Source: CAYFYS01 sp965202905 (GTDB lineage: Bacteria > Pseudomonadota > Alphaproteobacteria > MPNO01). Taken from it: DNA of 64,000 nucleotides. This document shows, piece after piece, positions 53,048 to 63,149 of the stretch. The DNA lies in contig OZ241868.1 in the NCBI GenBank assembly GCA_965202905.1, forward strand, positions 2,418,001 through 2,482,000, in the 5' to 3' direction. A model generated the notes under the pieces. That model made no database searches and had not been told where the DNA came from. It saw only the letters and a program-made list of their open reading frames with translations. Position numbers and translations under genes: made by a program. The first letter of the stretch is position 1; each line of letters begins with the position of its first letter.

Positions 53048-54569
53048 TCTCGCCCAGGGTCTGCCAGTCGACGCTCTGCTCATAGGCATGGGCGGCGCGG
53101 TAGACTGTGAGCTCGTCGAAATGGCGGCCGACCAGCATCAGGCCGATCGGGCGCTCGCCCTCGCCGAGGCCGCAGGGGACCGAGATCGCGGGGTGGCCGG
53201 TGACGTTGAACGGCGCGGTGTTGCCGATCGCCTCCCAGCAATGCCGCATTTCCTCGAGGAAACTGCAACCCGGCTCCGGGATTTCCGAGGCCTTCATCGC
53301 CGTGGTCGGGAGCAGCAGCAGGTCGTGCTCGGCAAGGACCGCATCGAAGGCCGCGCGCAGCGTGCGCCGCTGGTTGGCTGCCTTGGCGAAGTGGTGCCCG
53401 CCGTAATATTTGGTGGCATAGAGTCCGAGCATCGCGCCGAACCGGAAGGTGTTGGGAAACTCCGCTGTGCGGCTGCCCGCATCGGCCATCTTGTCGATCA
53501 GCGAGGTCGGATAGACGCCGCCGACATTGCCGCCGAAGCCGCGGCCGCGATACATGGTCTTGTACATCCCGTCGGCGGCGATCCCGCCCCAGATGGCGAG
53601 CCCGGCCATATGCATCGGCGCCGAGACCTCGGCGACCGCCGCCCCCATCGACTCCAGATGCCTGGCCGCGGCGCGGACCGTGGCATCGACGTCGGCCTGG
53701 GAGTCATGACGGCCGAACCCCTCGGAAATCACCGCGATCTTCAGGCCCCGGACGTCCTTGCCCAGCGCGTCCGCATAGGTGTCGACCTTCGACGCCCGCT
53801 GGCGCGGATCGAGCCCGTCCTCGCCCGCCATCGCCTGCAGGAAGGCGATATTGTTCTCGACGTCCCGCGTCATCGGACCGGCGTGGTCGATGGTTGTCTC
53901 GATCCCCATGATGCCGGTGTAGGGGACCAGCCCGAAGGTCGGCTTGAGCGCGACGATCCCGCTCATCGAGGCCGGGATGCGCACCGAGCCGGCCTGGTCG
54001 CCACCGAGCGCCATGTCGACCTCGCCAGCGACCAGAAGCGCGGCGCTGCCGGTGGAGGAGCCGCCCGGCGTATGGCCCGGGTTGCGCGGGCTCTCGACGA
54101 GGTTGGTGGCCGAGGTGGTGCTGCCGCCGGAGACGCAGAAATATTCGCATGTCGACTTGCCGAGGATCGTCCCGCCGGCATCGAGCACCCGGGTGACGAC
54201 CGTCGCATCCATGTCCGGCACATAGCCTTCGAGCACGCTGGCGCCGTTCATCATCGGGATGCCGGCGACGCACGCGCTGTCCTTGATGGCGATGGTCTTG
54301 CCCGACAGCGGACCCGACGGCGCGCCTTCGATCCGCGCCTTAACGTACCAGCCGCCATGCGGATTCTCCGCCGCGCCCGGCAAACGCCACTCGCCGCGAT
54401 CGTACTTTACCGGCGGCAGGTCGTCGGGCATCTCCTCGATCGCGTTATAGGCGTCGACGAACGGTTCCCAGAAGCTGCGCATCTGTTCGACCGTCGCCTC
54501 GTCGACCGGGAATCCCAGATCGGCGGCCATCTCCTTCACGCGTTCGGCGCTGGGGGCTTCGTATTTCAT
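53040..54569 (-). CDS. amidase-signature family amidase
   Basis: 509 residues. The Ser-cisSer-Lys triad is visible: IAIKDSACVAG (Lys), HTPGGSSTGSAA (cis-Ser) and GGDQAGSVRIPAS (nucleophile Ser). A helical N-terminal region of about 75 residues precedes the domain. Hydrolyses an unknown amide. Forms a group with the flavoprotein 34 bp upstream. A broken amidase of the same family lies at 10.4-10.8 kb. Confidence 0.92.
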   Translation of the reverse strand: MKYEAPSAERVKEMAADLGFPVDEATVEQMRSFWEPFVDAYNAIEEMPDDLPPVKYDRGEWRLPGAAENPHGGWYVKARIEGAPSGPLSGKTIAIKDSACVAGIPMMNGASVLEGYVPDMDATVVTRVLDAGGTILGKSTCEYFCVSGGSTTSATNLVESPRNPGHTPGGSSTGSAALLVAGEVDMALGGDQAGSVRIPASMSGIVALKPTFGLVPYTGIMGIETTIDHAGPMTRDVENNIAFLQAMAGEDGLDPRQRASKVDTYADALGKDVRGLKIAVISEGFGRHDSQADVDATVRAAARHLESMGAAVAEVSAPMHMAGLAIWGGIAADGMYKTMYRGRGFGGNVGGVYPTSLIDKMADAGSRTAEFPNTFRFGAMLGLYATKYYGGHHFAKAANQRRTLRAAFDAVLAEHDLLLLPTTAMKASEIPEPGCSFLEEMRHCWEAIGNTAPFNVTGHPAISVPCGLGEGERPIGLMLVGRHFDELTVYRAAHAYEQSVDWQTLGETG

Positions 54570-54603
54570 CGCATGACCTCCCTTCGGGGGGTTGGAATGA
54601 CGA

Positions 54604-55998
54604 TTATCGGGCCGTCGCCGCGCTTTCTGCGGCGACCAGCCCCAGCAGAAATGCCTTGATCAGCCCGCCGACATAGCCGGCGCGCGGCCCGCCCTCCATC
54701 CCGCCGGCGGTGGAGCCGGCGGCGTAGAGCCCGGCGATCGGCGTGTCGTCGGGGCGCAGCACCCTTGCCGCACCATCGATCGCGATGCCGCCCATGGTCA
54801 CCGTGATCCCGGCGGCGAGCGGTATTGCGCGGAAGGGCGGAGTCTCGATCGGCGCCGGATCGAAGCCGCCGTCGCGCCGCGGAGGATTCAGCGTCTCCAG
54901 CTTCCCGCCGCGCACCGCCGCGTTGAAGCCTGCGACGGCGGCCGCCAGCGCGCCCGGGTCGAGCCCGGCAAGGCCGGCGAGGGTCTCGATCGAGCCGGCC
55001 CCGTGGACCGTCCCGCCGGCTTCGACGAGCGTCGGGTTGGGCGGGACCAGATCGCTGTCCCTGGCATGGTCCCAGACGGTCTCGTCGAAGACCGCCGTCG
55101 CGCTCAGCGGATCATCGAGCGCTGCGATCGCATTGGCGATCCATATGCCGCCGATCCCCTCGTCGGTGAAGCGCCGGGCCATGCCGTCGACCACGATCGA
55201 GCGGGTGCAGATCACGTCGACCTGCGGGTACGGCCACAGGCCTTCGTCAGTCATCGCGTCGCGGCTGAGCAGGTGACCGTAGAACTTGTCGAGCCCGACC
55301 AGCGCCGCGCCGGCGCGCTCGGCCATGCGGGCGCCGTCGCCGCATCCGGTCTGGGTATTGCGCTGGCGGATGCGGTCCGGACGCCCGGTGATGTGCCGCC
55401 GGAGCCGCTCGGGATCGGCCTGGAAGCCGCCATCGGCGATGGTGACGGCGTTCGTCTCGATGTGCAGATCGCCTTCGGGGCCGCGCGCCTCGACGCCGGT
55501 GCATGCGTCGTTCTCGATGACGAGGTCGAGCGCCTCGGTACCGCGCAGGATCGCGCCGCCCGCGCTTTCCAATCTAGCGGTCAGCGATTGCAGCAGCCTG
55601 TGCGGCCCGCTTTCCGGCCAATCGAGCCCGGCGGTCATCCTGCGCGGCGGGGCGATTTGGAACAGGCCGTAGTTCACGCCCGGATTTCGAACGAATGAGG
55701 CACCGTGGGTTTCCAGCCAGTCGAAGGCGCGCCTGGTGTTCCCGGCGAAGCAGCGGGCGAGATCGGGCCGGGCCTCGCCGTCGGTGATGTCCATGATCCG
55801 GTCGTAGAGGACGTCCGGCGGTTCCTCGACGGACCAAAGCCCGCAATGAAGGACACCGGTCGAGACCCGCGAGTTGCAGATATAGTCCTCGGCCGAGCCG
55901 CGCTCGATCACCGCGGCGGACAGCCCGAGCTCGGCCGCACGGTTGGCCGCGACCAGCCCCGCGAATCCGCCGCCGACGGCCAGCAGATCGACCTTCAT
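54604..55998 (-). CDS. FAD-dependent flavoprotein, fumarate reductase/tricarballylate dehydrogenase-like
   Basis: 464 residues. FAD-binding LLAVGGGFAGLVAANRAAE at the N-terminus, TIADGGFQADPE, RNTQTGCGDGARMAERAGA, and C-terminal GLYAAGSTAGGMEGGPRAGYVGG. The family includes FAD-dependent reductases and dehydrogenases of carboxylic acids and ketosteroids. ATG 55998 has AGGGGAGGA upstream and starts just before the FAD motif. Next to an amidase and near a UbiD cluster; substrate unknown. Confidence 0.85.
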   Translation of the reverse strand: MKVDLLAVGGGFAGLVAANRAAELGLSAAVIERGSAEDYICNSRVSTGVLHCGLWSVEEPPDVLYDRIMDITDGEARPDLARCFAGNTRRAFDWLETHGASFVRNPGVNYGLFQIAPPRRMTAGLDWPESGPHRLLQSLTARLESAGGAILRGTEALDLVIENDACTGVEARGPEGDLHIETNAVTIADGGFQADPERLRRHITGRPDRIRQRNTQTGCGDGARMAERAGAALVGLDKFYGHLLSRDAMTDEGLWPYPQVDVICTRSIVVDGMARRFTDEGIGGIWIANAIAALDDPLSATAVFDETVWDHARDSDLVPPNPTLVEAGGTVHGAGSIETLAGLAGLDPGALAAAVAGFNAAVRGGKLETLNPPRRDGGFDPAPIETPPFRAIPLAAGITVTMGGIAIDGAARVLRPDDTPIAGLYAAGSTAGGMEGGPRAGYVGGLIKAFLLGLVAAESAATAR

Positions 55999-56090
55999 CC
56001 ATCCTCCCCTGCCCCGCAGCGTCTCGTTGCGGCGCTCCGAGCGGTCTGTCACCCTAACGCGCAATCCATCACCATGACCAGGGGAAGAAC

Positions 56091-56465
56091 ATGGCTATCG
56101 AGCGTCACCAACCCAGGACGGGCCAAGTCGTCAACGGCAGGCAGATGCCCTCGATGAGCGGGATCGTCGTCCACGGCGATACGATCTATCTCGCCGGCCA
56201 GGTCGCTCAGGCCGGCGACGATATCAGGGCCCAGACCCGGAACATCCTGGACAATATCGACGCCCAGCTCGCCTCGGTCGGCTCCGACAAATCGAAGATC
56301 CTGTCGGCCAATCTGTGGATCACCGATTTCGAGAACTTCGGCGGACTCAACGAGGTGTGGAACGCCTGGATCGACCCGGAGAACATGCCGGCCAGGGCCT
56401 GCGTGCGATCCGAACTCGCCCGGCCCGACCTGCTGATCGAGATCATGGTCACGGCGGCGAAATAG
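56091..56465 (+). CDS. RidA family protein
   Basis: 124 residues of the YjgF/YER057c/UK114 fold. VVHGDTIYLAGQVAQ, DIRAQTRNILDNIDAQLASVGSD-type core, and the ending MPARACVRSELARPDLLIEI with the substrate-binding Arg. RidA hydrolyses reactive enamines/imines; subfamilies in catabolic clusters act on pathway intermediates. Divergent from the flavoprotein gene. Confidence 0.93.
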   Translation: MAIERHQPRTGQVVNGRQMPSMSGIVVHGDTIYLAGQVAQAGDDIRAQTRNILDNIDAQLASVGSDKSKILSANLWITDFENFGGLNEVWNAWIDPENMPARACVRSELARPDLLIEIMVTAAK

Positions 56466-56535
56466 CCGCACACGACCCGCAGGGCGCCGCTTCGTCGGAG
56501 TCCGGCCGGAAATCCGTCGGCGTCCGTCCCTGCGG

Positions 56536-57465
56536 TCAGGCTTGCAAGAGGTCGTGCGCCTTTGACTGGCGGACGGCGTCGATCAGACTCTGCTCACCGA
56601 TGTCGTCCAGCATGTTCCAGCTCCGCATCCACTCATAGGTGCGAGTCAACTCGTCCTCGGGGATCGGCGCGGGGTCGGTCACCTGGATGCGGCTCGGTCG
56701 GAAGTCGTCCACCGTGAGGTCGGCGATGCCGGGGTGCTGGTCCCTGTGATAGTCGATGAAGTACTGAAAATACCTGCGCTTGTCTGCGTTGATCCGGCGT
56801 ACCGCCTCGATCACCGCCCGGTTGAAGGCGGCATAGGTCTCGGCATCGACGGCGTCGGAGACCACCTCGGTGCCGTGATAAAGCGCCTCCTGGACGATCC
56901 GGCAACCGGCCTTCTCGGCCAGGGTGATGTAGGGCTCGGTCAGCGTCGTCCCCTCGACCTCCGCTTTCATCATCGATTCGAAGCGCGCCGCCGAGCCGTT
57001 GGGCGCCCGGCAGGTCTTGATCATGTCGCGCGGCACGAAGCCTTCGAGCATCTGGATGGCGAGGTAGTGGGTGCCGAAATAATACGGCACGCCGATCAGC
57101 TTGCCGGCGAGCTGCTGCGGGGTGAAGACCTTGGACTCGGGCCGCACCGCCAAAGCCGCGCAGACCACGATCGAGCGCCGGCCGACCTGGCGGCCGCGCG
57201 CGTTGCTGTCCTGAACCCGACGGTAGTTGCCGCATTCGCAAGCGTTGTACATGTCCGCCCCGCCCTGCTCGAAGGTGCTGCCGTGGCTGGCGAACGCGGA
57301 GAACCCGTCGGGCGAAATCGCCTGGGTGTCGGTCCGGCGCGGCGCCTGGTCGCGCGCGACCCACTCGATATTCAGCCCTTGCGCCTCGAACAGCCCTTCG
57401 GCATCGGCGACGAGCTCGGCGAGTCCCTGGAAAGGCGCGGTCGTTTCCAGTCTCAACGTCTTCAT
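56536..57465 (-). CDS. ABC-transporter substrate-binding protein-like (NMT1/SsuA type)
   Basis: 309 residues with the two-lobe periplasmic-binding fold of the NMT1/THI5-like group: ETTAPFQGLAELVADAEGLFEAQGL at the start, GKLIGVPYYFGTHYLAIQML, and LTEPYITLAEKAG. There is no signal peptide at ATG 57465 or at the in-frame ATG 39 bp upstream, so it may act in the cytosol, perhaps as a catabolic enzyme or sensor of this fold. No permease or ATPase gene is beside it. Confidence 0.8.
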   Translation of the reverse strand: MKTLRLETTAPFQGLAELVADAEGLFEAQGLNIEWVARDQAPRRTDTQAISPDGFSAFASHGSTFEQGGADMYNACECGNYRRVQDSNARGRQVGRRSIVVCAALAVRPESKVFTPQQLAGKLIGVPYYFGTHYLAIQMLEGFVPRDMIKTCRAPNGSAARFESMMKAEVEGTTLTEPYITLAEKAGCRIVQEALYHGTEVVSDAVDAETYAAFNRAVIEAVRRINADKRRYFQYFIDYHRDQHPGIADLTVDDFRPSRIQVTDPAPIPEDELTRTYEWMRSWNMLDDIGEQSLIDAVRQSKAHDLLQA

Positions 57466-57519
57466 GGCGAGGCTCCAGTACGGACCGGTTTCACGGGCCA
57501 ACACGGCTACGCCACAGTA

Positions 57520-59059
57520 TCAAAGTCCGGCGCGTCGGGGCAACCGCGCCGGTTCGCGGAGCGCGCGCCGGAGCACCTTGCCCGCGGCGTTCCTGGACAG
57601 GGCATCGACGACCTCGACCGTCTTGGGAACCTTGTAGCCGGTCAGGCGCACGCGGCAGTGCGCGGTCAGCGCATCGGGCTCGATCGTCGCGCCCGGCCGG
57701 GTGACGACGAAGGCCTTCATTGCCTCGCTCCAACGTTCGTCGGGCACGTCGACCACGGCCGCCTCCGCGACGGTCGGGTGCTGGAACAGCACCTCTTCGA
57801 TTTCGCGCGGGTAGAGATTGATCCCGCCCGAGATGATCATGTCGGTCTTGCGGTCGATCAGATAGACGAAGCCCTCTTCGTCGCGCACGGCCATGTCGCC
57901 CGCGGTCACCCAGCCGTCGATGATGGTCTTCGCGGTCTCCTCCGGGCGCTCCCAATAGCCGTTGAAGAGATAGGGCGAGGCGCTGAACAGCTCGCCCACC
58001 TCGCCCGCCTCGGCTTCGCCGCCATCCTCGCAGCGGATCGAGACTTGCGTGGCGACGAACGACAGGCCGACGGACTCGATCTTTCGGAGCTGGTCGTCGG
58101 GCCTGAGATTGGTGACGATCGCGCCCTCGGTCGAGCCATAGGTCTCGTGCAGCACGATCTCGCCGAAATAATCGACGATCCGTTCCTTGCTCGCCTCCGC
58201 CAAGGGGGCGGCATTCGAGATGATCGCGCCCACGCCGCTGTCGCGGTCCAGCACCGTCGGCTCCAGCGCGAACAGCGCATGGAAATGGGCCGGCGCCATG
58301 AAGGTCGTCGACATGTGCCCGGCATGGAGATGGCGCAGCAGGAGTTCCGGATCGAATCGGGGCAGGATCTCGTAGTAGCCGCCGAGAAACAGCGTCGCCA
58401 TGGCAAACGCGAACCCGGCGCCGTGGAACAGCGGCGCCGTGACCAGATTGCGGTCATCCGGCGCATAGCAGCCGTATTCGGAGGCCATCGCGAGAAAGCA
58501 CAGCGTGCGCGCCCGGTGGGGCAGCACCACGCCCTTGGGCTTTCCGGTCGTCCCCGCGGTATAGGGGATGGTAAAGGGATCCCATTCCTGGACCGCTTGC
58601 TCCCCGGTCTCGCGCGCCCCGGCGAGCCAAGCCTCATAGCGGTCGTCGAGGACGACGATCTCCTCGACCGTCGCAAAGGAAACCGAGCGCGCCAGTTCTT
58701 CGAGCTCGGGGGCGACGATCAGGGCGCGCGCGGCAGTCATCGCAGATGAACGCGACCTCGTCGGCGATCAGCCGCGGATTGAGGGTTGCCGCCGCGACCC
58801 CGGCCGAGGCCGCGCCGCAGACGATCTCCGGATGCCAGACAGTTCGGCGAAAGGATCGCGAGGTTCTCGCCCTTGGAAAGGCCGAGCCCGCCGATCACCG
58901 CGCCGGTGACCCGGCGGATGCGCCGCGTCCGAGCGCAGCATAGCTCAAGGCGCGCCCGCCTTCGCGGACGGCGATCTTGTCCGGCGTGCGCGCCGCCGCC
59001 GCATGGACGCCGAAGGCGAGAGTCAGCGGCCGGTAGCTATCCGGCAGCGCGATCGGCAT
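57520..59059 (-). pseudogene. class I adenylate-forming acyl-CoA ligase, frameshifted in its N-terminal part
   Basis: From 58740 down to 57520 the sequence is an intact ligase body: PYTAGTTGKPKGVVLPH (ATP loop), HETYGSTEGAIV, GWVTAGDMAVRDEEG and NAAGKVLRR with the adenylation Lys. The N-terminal 105 residues upstream are spread over frames: ALPDSYRPLTLAFGVHAAAA from ATG 59059, then IRRVTGAVIGGLGLSKGENL, then PEIVCGAASAGVAAATLNPR. Frame changes fall near 58945, 58835 and 58735. The remaining body lacks part of the substrate pocket. Confidence 0.85.
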
Positions 59060-59926
59060 CTGGCGCACTTTCCGGCAGCCGGAAGACGCGGAGCGCGTTC
59101 TCGCGCATCAGAAGCGGCCTGGCCTCCTCGCGGATCTCAAGGCCCTCGATTTCGGCAACCGCGCGCTCGGGATCGATCACCGGCCAGTCCGTGCCGAACA
59201 GCACCTTGAGGCGGCCATAGGTGTTCAGATAGTGGACGATCGCTTCCGGCCAGTAGCGCGGCGCGTAGGCATCCACGCCGATGAACACGTTGTCATGCTT
59301 CCAGGCCATGGCGATCATCTCTTCGGTCTAGGGCATGCCGATATGGATGCCCTGGAGCTTGAGCTCGGGGAAGTCGCACGCCACCTGGTCGAGGCAGATC
59401 GGCCAGCCGACACTCGGCAGCCTGCGGCCGCGCTGATAGACGGGGCTCTGGCCGACCTGCATCATGATCGGCACGCCGAGCTCGCAGCACTTGGCGTAGA
59501 CTGGGTAGTACTTGGCATGGTCGGACGCCAGCCCGAACCAGTGCGGGTAGAGATGGGCGCCGACGAAGCCGTGCTCGCGCACCGCGGCTTCGAGGTCGCG
59601 CAGCGCCTGCATACCGCGCAACGGATCGATACCGGCGAGGCCGGAGAACCGGTCGGGATGGGCGGCGCAGATCTCCGCCACCCGTTCGTAAGGCAGCTCG
59701 AACGAGCCGGCGACGTTCATGTCGCCCGCCCGCACCGCGATCAGCAGCGAACGGGCGATTCCGACGCGATCCATCTTGGCCAGATAGTCCTCGATCGACA
59801 CCCGCCGCGGATCTCCGGCGGCATGCGGAGCTGGTCCTTGAAGGCCTCGTCGATACCGGACTGCCCGCGCTCGACCTCCTGCGGGGTGAAGACGTTGCAG
59901 ACGACATCGATCGCGCCGCCGGTCAT
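59037..59926 (-). pseudogene. amidohydrolase (decarboxylase-type) family gene with frameshift and nonsense mutation
   Basis: Starts at ATG 59926: TGGAIDVVCNVFTPQEVERG, then RMPPEIRGG. A one-base change near 59800-59810 moves to VSIEDYLAKMDRVGIARSLL, GAHLYPHWFGL and HIGMP, then TAG at 59328-59330 where relatives have Trp, then TEEMIAMAWKHDN and LFGTDWPVIDPERA with the metal Asp. All parts are of the ACMSD-like amidohydrolase 2 family, which decarboxylates aromatic or unsaturated acids. Start overlaps the UbiD stop; its end overlaps the CoA-ligase start. Confidence 0.9.
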
Positions 59927-61368
59927 TTGGGAAGGACATGCGACCACATGGCGCGGATCCTGTCGTCGAGCTCCGGCGACGACCGGGCGACCACGGGGAA
60001 GCTGTCGCGCCGGGCGAACGGACGGCAGGCGTCGACGATCACCCGCGAATTGCGCCGGTCGGTTTCGTCGTCATAGCACATCGGATCGAGATGGCTGCTC
60101 CAGCCGCCGCGGATGACCTCCATGTCCTCGCGCGGGTCGAAGCGGGTGCACATTGCCCAGACGACGTCATTCATGTTGGTCGGATCGATGTCGTCATCGA
60201 CCACCACGACCCAGCGGTTGCAGTACGCGCCGCCGTGGCACGATGCGGCGATGAGGCCGGCCTGCTTGGAATGGCCACCATACATCTGCTTGATCGAGAC
60301 AGTGAGCCAGAAGCGCGAGCCGCCGGCCTCGTGCGCCCACACGCCCTTGACTTCCGGCACGCCCGCGGCTTCGAGCTGGCTCCAGACCGCGCCGCAGCGG
60401 TAGGTGCCGAGGTAGAAGGTGTTGTCGTTGGGCGGTACCGCCGGGATCGCGCCGGTGAGCACCGGATTGTCGCGGTGCATCAGGGTCTCGATGCGAATCG
60501 CCGGCTCCTTGCGCTGGCCGCCGGCGTAATAGCCCGTCCATTCTCCGAGCGGACCCTCCATGACCTCGTCGTCCGGGCGAATGAAGCCTTCGAAGGCGAT
60601 CTCGGCGCCGGCCGGGACGGGCAGGCCGGTCGCCGGCATGGTGATCACCTCGATCGGCTCCTTCATCAGCCCGCCGACGGCGTCGTACTCGTTCTTGCCG
60701 TAGGGGATCTCGAGGCCCGCGACCATGATGAAGGCTGGGTGCATACCGGCGACGACGGCCACCGGACAGGGCGCGCCGCGCCTGTGGTACTTCTCCATGA
60801 TCAGCCGGCCGTGCTTGCCGGGCGACATCATCACGCTGGCAAGCCGCGGCTCGTGCGACTGAATGCGGTAGCAGCCGTAGTTGATCCAGTCGCTGTCGGG
60901 GTCCTTCATCACCACCAGGCAACCGGTGCCGATGAAATGGCCACCGTCGTGCTCGTGCCATTTGGGGGTCGGGATCGAGGTGATGTCGACCTTCTCGCCC
61001 TCGGTGACGTTATCCAGCAGCGGGCCGCCGTTTACCGCGCGCGGCGCGTGGGTCGGCGCCTCGCCCATGTAGTCGCGCCACCAGCGGATCAGGTCCAACT
61101 CGGAAGCGGCGGGATCGAGCCCCAGCGCGACATTGATCCGCGGCACCGAGGTCAGGATGTTCGCGATCACCCGGTGGCCCTTGGGGAAGCCCGGCACCTC
61201 GTCGAACATCACCGCCGGGTTGCCCATCTTGCGCTGGAAGATGTCGACCAGCCCGCCGATCTCCTCGCGATGCTCGACCCCGGCGATGGTCCGGAGCTCG
61301 CCGATCGCCTCCACGCCCTTCAGCCAAGTCCTGAGATCCTTGTTCGCCACCGTCGCTGCTCCTGCCAA
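59923..61368 (-). CDS. UbiD family decarboxylase
   Basis: 481 residues. MMSPGKHGRLIMEKYHRRG with the Arg used for prenylated-FMN, PVAVVAGMHPAF, and the Glu region GPLGEWTGYYAGGQRKEP, as in UbiD-fold reversible decarboxylases of aromatic or alpha,beta-unsaturated acids. The prenyl-FMN maker UbiX is not in the window. First gene of an operon with the decayed amidohydrolase and CoA ligase, and the only intact one. Confidence 0.93.
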   Translation of the reverse strand: MAGAATVANKDLRTWLKGVEAIGELRTIAGVEHREEIGGLVDIFQRKMGNPAVMFDEVPGFPKGHRVIANILTSVPRINVALGLDPAASELDLIRWWRDYMGEAPTHAPRAVNGGPLLDNVTEGEKVDITSIPTPKWHEHDGGHFIGTGCLVVMKDPDSDWINYGCYRIQSHEPRLASVMMSPGKHGRLIMEKYHRRGAPCPVAVVAGMHPAFIMVAGLEIPYGKNEYDAVGGLMKEPIEVITMPATGLPVPAGAEIAFEGFIRPDDEVMEGPLGEWTGYYAGGQRKEPAIRIETLMHRDNPVLTGAIPAVPPNDNTFYLGTYRCGAVWSQLEAAGVPEVKGVWAHEAGGSRFWLTVSIKQMYGGHSKQAGLIAASCHGGAYCNRWVVVVDDDIDPTNMNDVVWAMCTRFDPREDMEVIRGGWSSHLDPMCYDDETDRRNSRVIVDACRPFARRDSFPVVARSSPELDDRIRAMWSHVLPK

Positions 61369-61723
61369 TGGACTGGCTCAGTTTAGCCGTCCGGCCCGAT
61401 GAGGCCAGCGCGGCCAGGCGCGCGCCCCAGGCTGTCGGAGGCGGCCAGGATCTCTCGTCGAATCGTCGGGTCGAGCGAGTTGCCGTCGTGCGGGCGGGTC
61501 TGCCGGATCGGCCGGACCGCGGCGTCGATGATCATGCCCCCGGCCACGGCCTCAAATCCATCGGGACGCGCTCGACTCTCGACCTCGGGTTCAAGTATTT
61601 GGAGACTGGGGTGGAGGCTGCCGACTCCGCCCGGGCGGTCCGGACGCCGCTGCGCAACCACATCAACGCGAAGACCGGATCGGCTGCACAATGAGAGACA
61701 ATCATGCAATTGGGGAGGACGAC
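61369..61723. other. 355-bp gene-free region between UbiD and phaB
   Basis: Divergent region. Open frames exist on both strands but none shows a family pattern or good start. It should hold the promoters of ubiD (minus) and phaB (plus); GGGGAGGA stands before phaB. Confidence 0.5.
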
Positions 61724-62446
61724 ATGGGGCGGGTTGCAGTGGTCACCGGCGGGACGCGCGGGATCGGCGCCGCCATCTGCCGCACGTTGAACGACAACGG
61801 TTACGACGTTGCCGCCATCTACGGCCATGACGAGGACGCCGCACGGGCGTTCTCCGACGAGACCGGCATAACGGCCTACAAGATCAATGTTGCCGGATAT
61901 CGGGAATGCGTTGACGGCGCAGCGCAAATCGTCGCGGAGAAAGGACCCGTCGAGATCCTGGTCAACAACGCGGGCATCACCCGTGACACCACCATGCACC
62001 GGATGGATCGGGACAACTGGCAGGCGGTGATCGACACCAATCTCGGGTCGTGCTTCAACATGTGCCGCTGCGTCATCAACGCCATGCGCGACAGGAATTT
62101 CGGCCGGATCGTCAATATCGGCTCGATCAACGGTCAGGCCGGGCAGTACGGCCAGGTCAACTACGCCGCCGCGAAGTCGGGCATCCACGGATTCACCAAG
62201 GCGCTTGCCCAGGAAGGCGCCGGCAAGGGCGTCACTGTGAACGCCATCGCGCCGGGATATGTCGACACCGACATGGTTCGCGCGGTGCCGGCCAACGTGC
62301 TGGAGAAAATCATCGACCGCATTCCCGTCGGCCGCCTCGGACGGGCCGAGGACATCGCCCGCGGCGTCCTGTTCCTGGTCTCCGACGAGGCGGACTTCAT
62401 CACCGGCTCGACGCTGTCGATCAACGGCGGCCAGCACATGTACTGA
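61724..62446 (+). CDS. phaB: acetoacetyl-CoA reductase (SDR)
   Basis: 240 residues. VVTGGTRGIGAAIC, NNAGITRD, NIGSINGQAGQYGQ and NYAAAKSG are typical of PhaB, which reduces acetoacetyl-CoA to (R)-3-hydroxybutyryl-CoA with NADPH. The TRDTTMHRM segment and the GYVDTDMVRAVP segment support PhaB over FabG. It lies convergent to phaR in a PHA cluster. ATG 61724 has GGGGAGGA upstream. Confidence 0.95.
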   Translation: MGRVAVVTGGTRGIGAAICRTLNDNGYDVAAIYGHDEDAARAFSDETGITAYKINVAGYRECVDGAAQIVAEKGPVEILVNNAGITRDTTMHRMDRDNWQAVIDTNLGSCFNMCRCVINAMRDRNFGRIVNIGSINGQAGQYGQVNYAAAKSGIHGFTKALAQEGAGKGVTVNAIAPGYVDTDMVRAVPANVLEKIIDRIPVGRLGRAEDIARGVLFLVSDEADFITGSTLSINGGQHMY

Positions 62447-62471
62447 GGCGTCGCGGGCGCCAGCCGGATCC

Positions 62472-63077
62472 CTAATCCGGCTGGCCGCCCGGCTTGCCGG
62501 ACGCCAGCGCGGCAACCAGCCGCTCCAGCCTGGCGACCCGCTCGTCGAGCCCGGCGATCCTTGTTTTCAGCGCCTCGGTCGCTTCTTCCCCGGCCGCCTC
62601 CGGCGCCCGGCGCGCGGCCGTGAATATGCCGAAGGAGCGCTGGAACTCCTCGAGGTTCCGGCGTGAGGCCTCGGCAATCTGCTCGACCGCGCTCGGGCCG
62701 TCGAACATCTCCTGCATCTGCCGGGTGAAGCTGCGCTGCTGGTTCGCGAATGCGTCCATGCTCTGCTGCAGGTAGCTGGCAAGCTGCGGTCCCACGCCCT
62801 CGCCATAGGCCTTCAGCACCTGGCGCAGGTATTCATGCGGCAGGACACCGTGCCCCTTGGTCTCCTCCTCGGCGATGATCTGGGCCAGGATCGAAGAGGT
62901 GATATTGCGCCCGGATTTGTCGTCCCGCACGACGAAATCCTGACCCTGTCTCACCATCCGATGGAGATCGTCCAAGGTCACGAACGAGGCGGTCGCAGTG
63001 TTGTAGAGCCGCCGGTTGGCGTATTTCTTGACGACGATCGGGCGGCGCGGCCCAGCTTCCTGTTCGGTCACGGGCAT
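62472..63077 (-). CDS. phaR: polyhydroxyalkanoate synthesis repressor
   Basis: 201 residues. The N-terminal DNA-binding domain has VKKYANRRLYNTATASFVTL and ILAQIIAEEE; the PHB-accumulation regulatory helices and a C-terminal coiled coil (RIAGLDERVARLERLVAAL) follow. PhaR binds PHA granules and leaves its operators when polymer is made, releasing phasin expression. ATG 63077 is chosen for the CAGAGAG upstream and the usual N-terminus. Confidence 0.96.
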   Translation of the reverse strand: MPVTEQEAGPRRPIVVKKYANRRLYNTATASFVTLDDLHRMVRQGQDFVVRDDKSGRNITSSILAQIIAEEETKGHGVLPHEYLRQVLKAYGEGVGPQLASYLQQSMDAFANQQRSFTRQMQEMFDGPSAVEQIAEASRRNLEEFQRSFGIFTAARRAPEAAGEEATEALKTRIAGLDERVARLERLVAALASGKPGGQPD

Positions 63078-63149
63078 CTCTCTGCGTGCTGGACGCGCTG
63101 GGTCGGCCTGCCACGGAGACGATGTTTTTGTCATGCGAAAACACCGTTA

